IMG/VR virus record: IMGVR_UViG_3300029915_000731
Span: 36,341-100,340 of that record
DNA from: a virus
Reading direction: 5' to 3' (one strand)
DNA length: 64,000 nt
Positions 8,365-17,257 of this stretch are shown here, piece after piece. Position numbers and translations under genes: made by a program. Within the stretch, counting starts at the first letter, position 1, and every line of letters begins with the position of its first letter. Below the pieces are notes generated by a model. The model saw only the letters and a program-made list of their open reading frames with translations, was not told the DNA's origin and made no database searches.

Positions 8365-11300
8365 ATGCCCAACGACCCAATCAACCCGGACGTTGCAAAG
8401 AAGCTATTGGAAGCCATGACCGCGTTGCTTAATGTAACCACCCTCCTTGGTGAAGGGTTGGGGGTGGTTGATGGACACATTAAAAAGGCCACTGATGAGG
8501 TGGATGATTTGGGGCGTTCTTTCAAAAATGTGATTAGTCTTGCTGACTCAGCCAAGGAACAGATGAAGGATATGCTGGGCTTTCTAAGGAAGACCGTAGA
8601 TGCCAACCGAATGGGGATACGGACACTTGCTGATGCTAAGAAACACTATGAGGATATTGCGGCCTTCGCTAGGAAAGCATTAACCACCGCTAAAGAAAAC
8701 TCTACTGAAGCCCTTGTTTTTAGACGGACATTGGAGGAGTGCGAACACACCCTGGAGGGGATTTCTAAGATTGCCAGTCAGGTAGGTAAGGGGTTGAGCA
8801 CTTCCCTGAAAGAGTGTAGTAGCGAATTCGATCCACTAGAGAAGGGTATGAAGCGTACTCTTGCGTTAATCGAGCAGATTTCCGATTCTGTGAAGGGGAT
8901 TAAGTTCGATAAGTTCACTCGTGGATTTCAATCAATTAACAATATGTTTGGACGGAGCGGCGGGCGAGTTGAAAAGTACACCCGTATGGCACGCAATGCA
9001 GATGATATTAAAGAGACAGCCACTGCAAGAGGGAAGACTAAATCGGCTGAGTTTGAATTGAAGAAAGCCAGGTTTGACAAGATACTGAATCACCACAGCG
9101 TGAGGAAGAAGTTAGAAGAAGAAAGCCCTGAGATTTTTAAAAATGGGGAGATTCTCCAACCCGATAAGATATTTGAAAATGACCGCGTACGTAAAGCCGC
9201 CATGAAAATACTTAACCCAAAGGCAGGTTTTTTTGACAGGAGAGCTACCGAGGGTCTTCTTCGTAAGGGGGGAATGAGTGCGTTAGACCCTGGTGGGCGT
9301 TTAGCTTTAGGTGGTGGCTCCGCTACCGAGGCAATGTTTGGCGAGGGTGAAGCTGCTCTGGCGGGGGGTCTCTCCACGTTAATGGGGAGAGCCGCACTTC
9401 CACTCGCTATTGGGGGTGCTGCCTTCTCAGGTGTTAAAAAAGTTGTAGATGCCTCAGCTCAGCAGAGTAAGGGGATAGAAAAGGACCTTGGAAAGGGGGG
9501 GATTTTTACCGGAAGTGACTCTGGTGGGGACAGCATGCAGAATGTGAAGAACAACCTACGTGCGTGGGGATTTAACGGTGGCAGGGTTACCACCGAGCGG
9601 CAGCAAGCCGTAGCGGCAGCTATGGTCAATAACGGAATGGCGGTCACTAACTTAGGTCACGCGGGTAACACTATGGCCGATGGACACGCCGGGGCGATAT
9701 CCGACATCGGCGACATCGCCATGAACCACGCCCGTGAGTTTGGACTAACTGATACCGAAGGTACCGAAGCAATTATCAAGCTTCTCCACGGTTACCAAAT
9801 GACCATGCAAGGAACCCAGCGGTTCTTCCAGCAAATGGGTAAGTCAATTGCCTCATCTGGTATCAGTACGATGAAATACCTACAAATTATTGATGATGTA
9901 ACCAGTCAGTTCGACCGAATGGGTAAGTCGATTGGTAATACCACCTCAATTCTCCGTGTACTTGGTCAGTCAGGTACCTCTACTTTTGATGATTTGAAGG
10001 ATGAGTTGAGTGCTTTGATTGGTACAGAGAAGTCCCACGAGCAGAAGGCGTTCCTCACCCAAAGTATGACCCCATGGGAGAGGGAGGGACTTGGAAAGGA
10101 GTTGGATGCCACTGCGGACAACGCGGCTGAGAATTTTCGTGAAGCTCTCAAAAACGCCGCAGGTTCTATCCTCAAAGACAAAGAAGGGGATAGTGACGAG
10201 AAGAAAGCGGACAATTTGGCAAAACGGAACGCCCTTGAGAATGCCCCCCTATCCACCGCAGAGGAAATCAACAAAGCGATGATTATGTACTCCAATGCGG
10301 GGGGAAATAAAGAGGGGGATGCCAACACCAACCAGTTATCTAGTTTGCAGAAGATTGCTATCGCTTCGCGGGTAAATGCTAATGGTATAAAGGGAGACGC
10401 TGTCAACGCATCCTTCCTGAACGACTTCATGCCCACAACGAATGAGAGCAAGATGGCAATGCAGCTACAGGCGTACAGAGTATCCGCGAAAGCGGCGGGG
10501 TTGAATCTCGGGGATGTTGCGAATAATGAGAATTTACTTACCCACGGGCACGCCGCCGCTGTTATGAGTTCAACCGCCTCGGCTTTAGGTGTGACTGATG
10601 CTGAGAAGAAGAATATCCTCCCGATGATGCAGGGTATTCAGAAGATCGCCAACTCCACCTTTGATGAAGTCTCCCAACACGGGGAGGAAGCTACAGGGAA
10701 GGACAAGGAAGAGTTTGAACGCCTCGCAGAGGCGATGTTGAAGAATGCCGAAGGTGGTCCAATAGCGAAGGATAAGGATAAAACTGCGATACAAACCCTA
10801 AAAAACAACCCTGGTTACTGGATGGCTGTCAAACAAGGGTATAACAGGTATATTGCAAACACCCCCGCCGAACTTCAGAAGGTGGTGGGGGAGAACTCAG
10901 TCGTTAGTCGGTCTCAGAAGGCACATAATGAAGAGACAGCAGGAGAGCAATACGCCAAAGTCGTGGGGATCGCCAACTCTGTCGAAAGTTCGGAAGACCT
11001 CTTGAAGGGGATTAAGGAAGCATTAACTGGATCAATAAGTAATGTGCTTACCGATACATATGAGGTCTTACGTAAGCAATTCGGCGATGCTGAACCAGAG
11101 TTAGACAAGCGACTGAAAAACCAAGACTACCGGAAAGATGAGGATTTCCTGAGCGCCATGGCGGGTAGTAAATTGAAAGACATTATGGTGGAGATGAGTC
11201 CGGCCATAGAGGGTCATGCAGGAGACGAGGGCGGCAATGGAGCAATCGAAAAACGCGCTGCGGTTAACGAGAGCGTCGGGGACATCGTCAAAGAACTCAT

Positions 11301-11721
11301 GAATTTGAAAGAAAAATACAAGAGCGGACATGCTAGCGATGCGGAGACAGCTAGGCTCAAGGAGTTAACCTCCCCTGAGTTCATCAACCGTATTGTGGGT
11401 TCCTTCAAAGGACTAGGGAAGGCAGGTGACGAAATCGCCGAGGCTTTGCGTAAGCAATTTGTGGACGCGGGGGGAGTAATTAAAAAGGATGCACTTCCAG
11501 ATGTGCAGGACCCTGTAGCTAATGAAAGCCAAGGCACTAAGGCGGTTAATGCGGCGGCGCTTGCGATCAAACGGCGGAAACTATTGGGGGAGGTCGCTGC
11601 GGTGGGAGATACTATTACTAATAATACTACTACTTATCAGGGTCCACAGCCGCTTCGCGCATCTCACCCCCAAACACTCAAAGACCCAAGCGAGACGGTT
11701 GTTCAATGGTGGCCGAATTGA
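8365..11721 (+). CDS. Tape measure protein
   Basis: 1118 aa, rich in Ala, Lys, Glu and Gly. Long amphipathic helical stretches dominate the N-terminal 270 residues (for example LEAMTALLNVTTLLGEGLG). A glycine/alanine-rich hydrophobic segment follows near residues 310-365 (LSTLMGRAALPLAIGGAAF), as in tape measures that insert into the host membrane. The rest is again helical. The family sets tail length and occupies the tail tube lumen until ejection. It is the longest gene of the left tail block, directly after a chaperone-like gene and before baseplate genes, which is the usual order. GGAG precedes the ATG. Confidence 0.78.
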   Translation: MPNDPINPDVAKKLLEAMTALLNVTTLLGEGLGVVDGHIKKATDEVDDLGRSFKNVISLADSAKEQMKDMLGFLRKTVDANRMGIRTLADAKKHYEDIAAFARKALTTAKENSTEALVFRRTLEECEHTLEGISKIASQVGKGLSTSLKECSSEFDPLEKGMKRTLALIEQISDSVKGIKFDKFTRGFQSINNMFGRSGGRVEKYTRMARNADDIKETATARGKTKSAEFELKKARFDKILNHHSVRKKLEEESPEIFKNGEILQPDKIFENDRVRKAAMKILNPKAGFFDRRATEGLLRKGGMSALDPGGRLALGGGSATEAMFGEGEAALAGGLSTLMGRAALPLAIGGAAFSGVKKVVDASAQQSKGIEKDLGKGGIFTGSDSGGDSMQNVKNNLRAWGFNGGRVTTERQQAVAAAMVNNGMAVTNLGHAGNTMADGHAGAISDIGDIAMNHAREFGLTDTEGTEAIIKLLHGYQMTMQGTQRFFQQMGKSIASSGISTMKYLQIIDDVTSQFDRMGKSIGNTTSILRVLGQSGTSTFDDLKDELSALIGTEKSHEQKAFLTQSMTPWEREGLGKELDATADNAAENFREALKNAAGSILKDKEGDSDEKKADNLAKRNALENAPLSTAEEINKAMIMYSNAGGNKEGDANTNQLSSLQKIAIASRVNANGIKGDAVNASFLNDFMPTTNESKMAMQLQAYRVSAKAAGLNLGDVANNENLLTHGHAAAVMSSTASALGVTDAEKKNILPMMQGIQKIANSTFDEVSQHGEEATGKDKEEFERLAEAMLKNAEGGPIAKDKDKTAIQTLKNNPGYWMAVKQGYNRYIANTPAELQKVVGENSVVSRSQKAHNEETAGEQYAKVVGIANSVESSEDLLKGIKEALTGSISNVLTDTYEVLRKQFGDAEPELDKRLKNQDYRKDEDFLSAMAGSKLKDIMVEMSPAIEGHAGDEGGNGAIEKRAAVNESVGDIVKELMNLKEKYKSGHASDAETARLKELTSPEFINRIVGSFKGLGKAGDEIAEALRKQFVDAGGVIKKDALPDVQDPVANESQGTKAVNAAALAIKRRKLLGEVAAVGDTITNNTTTYQGPQPLRASHPQTLKDPSETVVQWWPN

Positions 11722-11765
11722 AAGCTTCACTGGCCAACAAGAAGGCTGCAAAGGCTGGTAAGTAA
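11706..11765 (+). CDS. Tiny Lys/Ala-rich ORF overlapping the tape measure end
   Basis: A 19-codon frame begins at an ATG inside the last codons of the tape measure gene and reads MVAELKASLANKKAAKAGK. The composition looks like a real C-terminus, so it may be a peptide or the end of a frameshifted tape measure. There is no clear ribosome site. The remaining gap to 11817 holds a small CGGCGG-TT-CCGCCG hairpin. Confidence 0.25.
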   Translation: MVAELKASLANKKAAKAGK

Positions 11766-11816
11766 CGACATCGTGGGTTTGGCTCCGGCGGTTCCGCCGT
11801 GGGCATCGGAGGGTAA

Positions 11817-13217
11817 ATGGCTAAATCGACTTACACAGGAACGCAGTATAACTACCAGCAGCTTCAGAAGCTCTGGACAGATAACGGGGGAGATGAGAGT
11901 GTAGCCCCACTGATGGCTTCAATTGCATTGGCAGAGTCTAGCAATGGAAGCCCAAATGGTAGTTATTCAGGTGCCTTCAACCCCAATGATGCACATGGGG
12001 GCTCTACCGGGATATGGCAAATCAATAGCTACGGGAGCACAGACCCAAATGTCAACGCCACGCAGGCCGTTGCCAAATACAATACGCAAGGATTGAATGC
12101 TTGGGGGTCATACACCAACGGCTCCTATATGAAGTTTGACCCCAATGGAGTGGGGCAGTCAGAGGCTGCGACGGCCTCAAATAACAATGCCAGCGGCACC
12201 GCAATAAACCCCGGCTCGGATTTTAAAACAGCGGATGGGTACCAAACACTTACTGAAAATGGTGCCAGTGCAACAGTGGTGGAACCCACTGTGGTTGTAA
12301 ACACAGGTTTGGATGTCACTCCTTGGTATAATGACACCGCTTTGATAACCGGGAACCCTCGCCTTAGAAAAGAAGTGGTTCCTGTGGTATTCGAGATTGT
12401 GCTGCATGACAACCACACCGGGAGTGACTTCACGTTATCAAGTCAGGGGAAGACGGGGAATGCTATCGACATTCAGTTGAACGCCTCGATGACTAGTTTC
12501 AGCATCAACTCGAAGCACATATTCCACAATCAGCGAACGCGAACAGGGTTTCATATCACTCTGTGGGGTATGCAAGCTGACATGATTGAGGGCAAGTGCT
12601 CGACAGGAGTGTTCATGAATCAACTCGGGTTGACTGATTTTTTTAGCACCTCAACCATGAGTGACCAAATGAAGAAGTTGGTGACCAGTGGGTTCTCCCT
12701 AAGAGAGAACCCCAGCACGTATAACAAAACTACCAAGCAGACGGCACTTCTTAAGGCTGGGGGAGACCTCGGGGGCACATTTGTGGGCGGTGCTGTTAAT
12801 AAGGGGGACTATGACACCATCGTCAACAAGCAGACTAAACAACCACAGGAGGCCTTCCGCGTGGCTGCACAGGATGCATTCCAAGAGTTCCTATCTCTAT
12901 TCAAGAATAATGGAATTGTGTGGAATACAGGGGGGAAGGTACCAACGGGGGGAAATGGTAGTACAACAAATCCCGGGAGTGTCGTTCAGTCATGGTCGGC
13001 TAGCAACGGGGTATCCTCCGCTCAATTACTGGCAAGAAACAACGACGTTCTTAGCCGTGGTCATGTACTCATGAAATTTAAAAACACAGCGTACTCAGGG
13101 TACTTCAAAACTTTGAGTTGGCAAATAGACGCCAGCAAACCGTATTCTTTTGATTTTTCATTTACTTTTCAGGTAGAGAGTACAATGAGCATTCTCTATA
13201 CCCCAAAGAATGGGTAA
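11817..13217 (+). CDS. Tail protein with N-terminal lysozyme-like (transglycosylase) domain
   Basis: 466 aa. Residues ~1-100 form a lysozyme-fold domain: APLMASIALAESSNGSP carries the expected catalytic Glu, and GGSTGIWQINSYG is the conserved SLT-type substrate-groove motif. This domain would cut peptidoglycan locally during DNA entry. Residues ~170-466 are a separate beta-rich domain whose end (YFKTLSWQIDASKPYSFDFS) matches the end of the next gene product in pattern (MFDTLTVSQDATRPFVVNFT), so the two are probably paralogous baseplate or tail-tube-end proteins. GGAGGG precedes the ATG, and the next gene starts 3 nt after the stop. Confidence 0.75.
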   Translation: MAKSTYTGTQYNYQQLQKLWTDNGGDESVAPLMASIALAESSNGSPNGSYSGAFNPNDAHGGSTGIWQINSYGSTDPNVNATQAVAKYNTQGLNAWGSYTNGSYMKFDPNGVGQSEAATASNNNASGTAINPGSDFKTADGYQTLTENGASATVVEPTVVVNTGLDVTPWYNDTALITGNPRLRKEVVPVVFEIVLHDNHTGSDFTLSSQGKTGNAIDIQLNASMTSFSINSKHIFHNQRTRTGFHITLWGMQADMIEGKCSTGVFMNQLGLTDFFSTSTMSDQMKKLVTSGFSLRENPSTYNKTTKQTALLKAGGDLGGTFVGGAVNKGDYDTIVNKQTKQPQEAFRVAAQDAFQEFLSLFKNNGIVWNTGGKVPTGGNGSTTNPGSVVQSWSASNGVSSAQLLARNNDVLSRGHVLMKFKNTAYSGYFKTLSWQIDASKPYSFDFSFTFQVESTMSILYTPKNG

Positions 13218-13220
13218 ATT

Positions 13221-14189
13221 ATGGCCATTAACCCCGCTCCCCCTAACGACGTGATACAACTCCCATTACGGGGAGAGAAACGGTTCGCCCCGTTTAGCGT
13301 CGATGTCAATTCCCTAAATAAAACGATAGGCACCCCTGACAATTCTGTAGAGTCGGGTGACTTTCTTGTTACCGCCGCGAAGAAGTCTTTTTTCTCTGAC
13401 TACATCAAAGTTAGGATTCCCCATCGTGGTGTGGATTCTAACGGCAAGAGTAGCACCTCGCTTGACGCAATCTACCATTTCCTTATCAACCCTGCCACCC
13501 TTAATGTAACCCGGCAGACTGTGGATGCACAGGCATTCACTCGCGGCGGCTGGCAGTTTGGTGTTTGGGGTGAGGATGTAGTTACCATTTCGATGACCGG
13601 GCAGTCGGCGGGGCAATATTTTACTCTCGGTCTCACTGATGAGTTCCAACCGTACGCTAAGTCGTACAGAAATCTTCAGCAATTGGTTATTTTCTATGAA
13701 AATAATGGGTATTGGTTTGAAGGGGAGGAAGCAAACGAAGGACCGCTAGCTCCCGGATTCACTCGTCGTCGGATTAAATCACACCAAGATGTGGAACTAA
13801 CAGTGGGGAACTCAGTGTGGTCAGGGATGTTTGATACCCTTACGGTGTCGCAGGATGCCACACGACCATTTGTGGTGAACTTTACTATCAGTTTTGTTGC
13901 GTGGAAGGAGCGCTTCCTCACCAGCTCTCCTTACAAAAACACGATAATGAATGGTGTCCAGAGGGGGCATTTTTACCAAGTACCCCCGACGACTCCCCCA
14001 GTTCCACCTAGTATCCCACCCACTCCGGTAGCTACTTCTCAACCCCCCTCGAATGTGAATTCAAGTAGCACCGCAGTTCAAGTAGCTGCGGCAGGTAATT
14101 CAAACACACTGGGTAATTATGGTGCGGGGACGCTGGGAGACTATGAAACCAACCCTTTGATTACCCCATTCGATTCTGGAGGTAGTTAA
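13221..14189 (+). CDS. Baseplate or tail-end structural protein
   Basis: 322 aa. The core (residues ~60-245) has the pattern of small myophage tail-end proteins that join tube and hub: YHFLINPATLNVTRQ, FTRGGWQFGVWGEDV, then a beta-rich end with FDTLTVSQDATRPF. It shares this end with the preceding protein. The last 75 residues are Pro/Ser/Thr/Asn-rich and flexible (PPTTPPVPPSIPPTP). The stop and the next ATG overlap in TAATG. A gp53-like role is possible but not proven. Confidence 0.6.
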   Translation: MAINPAPPNDVIQLPLRGEKRFAPFSVDVNSLNKTIGTPDNSVESGDFLVTAAKKSFFSDYIKVRIPHRGVDSNGKSSTSLDAIYHFLINPATLNVTRQTVDAQAFTRGGWQFGVWGEDVVTISMTGQSAGQYFTLGLTDEFQPYAKSYRNLQQLVIFYENNGYWFEGEEANEGPLAPGFTRRRIKSHQDVELTVGNSVWSGMFDTLTVSQDATRPFVVNFTISFVAWKERFLTSSPYKNTIMNGVQRGHFYQVPPTTPPVPPSIPPTPVATSQPPSNVNSSSTAVQVAAAGNSNTLGNYGAGTLGDYETNPLITPFDSGGS

Positions 14190-17188
14190 TGTTAACTTCA
14201 GTGACTCGCAACATTAGTCAGACGGTACAGGAGCGGGAGATAGTTAAAACCTGCCCGGATATCATCGTGTACATCAAGGGCACTCCATACCTTCAAAACC
14301 CGTATATTTACAATGCCAACCAACCCAAGAATAAACAATTCACGGTTGTTCCTTTTAACGACCATGTGGTGGCATTCTCAGCCTCTTTTGATGTTGACCA
14401 GCTTACGCCCTCGGCCATGCTAACCTTGACCGTCCCTAACCACTCAAAGCATCTATATCAATCACCGGGCGGCAACAACCTTATTGAGACGATGCAGCCA
14501 ATTCAGGTTTTTGCAAAGGGGTACTTTCCCTCGTCCAACGGAAATACCGTGTATCGCAGAATCTTCAAAGGGCTGATTTCTAGTGTATCCCACACGGATA
14601 ATGGGACTATTTTGGACATCTCAATTCAGTGTCTTGGGATTATGCACCTACTTGAGTTGACCCAAATAGAACTCAATGCTGCGTTACTCTCTAACTCTGC
14701 AAAGGAAGTAACCCCCAACTCCACAAACCAAGCCGGGTTGACCCCATACCTCGCGTTAGCTGACACGTTTCTACGTGCAGTCGGTTTTGATGGTTTTCAA
14801 ATTGCTAGTTTAAGCGGTGCGACAAGCAACGGTAACGGCAGTGTCAATCCAAACAGTCAGAATCCAAATTTGGGCTCTACGTCCGGGGATGGGAACAAGA
14901 GCGACTGGGTTGACTCAGTTAAGGCTAACTACATTTCGGCGTGGCAGAAGATGTTGTCTGACCTCCAAAAGGATGTCTATATTTTAGGCATCCGCCCCTT
15001 TGATGTTGCCACAATGGGCACCAACGGTCTTGCAGCCCCAGTCGAACAAGGAAAAATGGGGCCTGACAGTGCGGCTTCGAGGGGGGTGGTCACAGCTAAA
15101 ATCTCGGCAATTGACCAAGCCAATCAAGGGGATTACTACGTCGATGTTATCCGCAGTTACCTCCCCGAGATGTCAATAGGTTCCATTAAGTTGATGGATG
15201 GTAGCACCACCTCACGACTGGAGAGAATTCGAACTCTCACTAATCTCCTCAACTACGAGGGGTATCAGGACGTGGATGGAGCCATTGTGTTTAAGCCACC
15301 ATTTTACAACCTTGATGTTACTGAGGTTGGAAACATCAATTTGGATGGAACCAACTTTCCCTCCCCTGGCTCTGTCACAATCACGAATGACACCAATCCG
15401 TTTGTGATAAATCTGAGCGAGATCGAAACTGAGTCGGAGACTGAAGACCAGTCAGCGATTAAAGAGACCAGCGTGGTGGTTCAACCCGACTGGCTGCCTA
15501 ATTTTCATTTCGACGGAGATAAGAAGAAGCTCCCATGGTCGCGTCACATCGACGTTTTCAAATTGGCTAAGTTTGGGCTCAGAGAACAACCCGCCCGTCA
15601 GTTGCCATTCCTTGGAGTAAACGACAAGATGGTGTTGTATACCTATGCGGTAAGTGAGCTGAATAGAGCCAACCGTGGGTACCGTCAATACACCATGACT
15701 ATACCGCTTCGTCCTGAATTGAAACTCGGATTTCCGATGTACATCCCGCATAAGGATATGTATGGGTATATCAAAACCATCAGCTTCAGCTACAATTTTG
15801 GAGCGGCGGCAACGACAACAGTGATGTTGGATACCATCCGTAAACGTCCGATGTTTCCGGCTACCGATGCCAGCGGAAATACCATCTACACCACACAGAA
15901 GAATTTGGTAATGAAGTGGACAACCCCACCCCCACCCGCTGCCACTTCCTTGAGCACGGCTCTTAGTTTGGCAGGAGTGAGTCAATACTCGTACAGTTCA
16001 TTAGGCACTAACCCATCTTCTTCGGGGTGTACTACATCAGACGACCCACAGGCAAATTGGTTAGGGAATCCGGCGACCTCTCGGCAACCCTCATCTAAGC
16101 CTGTCTACTCTGAAGAGTGGGAGGTAATCGACAACCGCCGCACGCAGATGGGCACTACTTGGTCAACTCGCATTGATACACGTACTAATAGTTTCAGGCC
16201 TCAGAATGATAAGGCGACGGCTGAGGACGCCACATTTACAGGCACCGGACCAACAGGGGCAAAAGTGACCATCTCGACACAAATTGAAGTTGGGAAACCC
16301 TTCTTCTCCGCAGATAATTGGGCAAAAGCAAAAGATACAACGACCACGGTCGGCGGAGGCAGCGACCCAACCACCAACTCAGCCACTGTAGCTCAACTTA
16401 CTACCAATTTGGCCGCAGCTCAGAAAAGGTCTGATGATGCTATAGCTGCTTTGGCGGTTAACTCCATGCAGTCTTCACATGCGGTTGGAACGACAAACAG
16501 CAGCGCCCAGAAAGCGGCTCAAACAGAGGTAGCAGCAGCAGCGGCAGACCTAGCTACAGTTCAAGCGGCTCTTGCCAAGGCACAGGCTACGCCTTCTGAT
16601 ACGACTCAAGGAGTTAAAGCGGGAACCAAGACAGCCACTGGGGTCAACGTCGTATACATGCAGAAAATTTTGAACTGCCAGCCGCTTACCGATGAGAAGG
16701 GGTACGAGGTTGTAACCCCATTCCCTTGGGGTCGTTGGAAGTCCCTGACTCAGGCTATCCATGAGACTCGACTTGGTCAGATTGCATATAGTACGGATGC
16801 TAATGGGGTTTCAACCGACGTTTCAAACCCACAAGGTGCGACAACTATATCCGGGGTGAACACTTTCATTTTTGCTGGGGCGGATATGACCGGACTCTCC
16901 AGTATGGACCCATCCACTTTGATGAGTCAGGCTCTCAATAACACTGGAACCACAGCACAGGATGCTATTTTTGAATTGGTAACCCCCACCCTTGGAGGGA
17001 CTGACTCCTCATTGAGTACATCAGCGCAACCCGACTTACAGGCTCTGCAAACCTCGCTCACTGATGACGAGGCAAATAGAACTAAGATGTTTATTAGTGG
17101 TCAAGCCCCAGTGTCAGATACCCTTGACGCTAGCTTGAACACGATCACCGACGCTCAAACCGGGAAGTCCTCGGTGTATGGTCACTAA
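14189..17188 (+). CDS. Baseplate hub-like protein
   Basis: 999 aa. The N-terminal third (FSASFDVDQLTPSAMLTLTV, then IQVFAKGYF and RRIFKGLISSVSHTDNG) has the layout of hub proteins of the gp27/gp44/phage D family, with two barrel-like domains that form the tail-tube adaptor. A helical Ala/Gln-rich stretch lies at about residues 720-815, and the C-terminus is low-complexity. It is translationally coupled to the preceding gene and is followed by the spike-like gene, the usual hub-spike order. The long C-terminal extension beyond the hub core is unusual, and its role is unknown. Confidence 0.65.
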   Translation: MLTSVTRNISQTVQEREIVKTCPDIIVYIKGTPYLQNPYIYNANQPKNKQFTVVPFNDHVVAFSASFDVDQLTPSAMLTLTVPNHSKHLYQSPGGNNLIETMQPIQVFAKGYFPSSNGNTVYRRIFKGLISSVSHTDNGTILDISIQCLGIMHLLELTQIELNAALLSNSAKEVTPNSTNQAGLTPYLALADTFLRAVGFDGFQIASLSGATSNGNGSVNPNSQNPNLGSTSGDGNKSDWVDSVKANYISAWQKMLSDLQKDVYILGIRPFDVATMGTNGLAAPVEQGKMGPDSAASRGVVTAKISAIDQANQGDYYVDVIRSYLPEMSIGSIKLMDGSTTSRLERIRTLTNLLNYEGYQDVDGAIVFKPPFYNLDVTEVGNINLDGTNFPSPGSVTITNDTNPFVINLSEIETESETEDQSAIKETSVVVQPDWLPNFHFDGDKKKLPWSRHIDVFKLAKFGLREQPARQLPFLGVNDKMVLYTYAVSELNRANRGYRQYTMTIPLRPELKLGFPMYIPHKDMYGYIKTISFSYNFGAAATTTVMLDTIRKRPMFPATDASGNTIYTTQKNLVMKWTTPPPPAATSLSTALSLAGVSQYSYSSLGTNPSSSGCTTSDDPQANWLGNPATSRQPSSKPVYSEEWEVIDNRRTQMGTTWSTRIDTRTNSFRPQNDKATAEDATFTGTGPTGAKVTISTQIEVGKPFFSADNWAKAKDTTTTVGGGSDPTTNSATVAQLTTNLAAAQKRSDDAIAALAVNSMQSSHAVGTTNSSAQKAAQTEVAAAAADLATVQAALAKAQATPSDTTQGVKAGTKTATGVNVVYMQKILNCQPLTDEKGYEVVTPFPWGRWKSLTQAIHETRLGQIAYSTDANGVSTDVSNPQGATTISGVNTFIFAGADMTGLSSMDPSTLMSQALNNTGTTAQDAIFELVTPTLGGTDSSLSTSAQPDLQALQTSLTDDEANRTKMFISGQAPVSDTLDASLNTITDAQTGKSSVYGH

Positions 17189-17257
17189 GGAAAACACCCA
17201 ACCACCATCAGCAAAGTTTGTTAGATAGGTTATTTTGAAAAGGCAGTAATTAAAAGT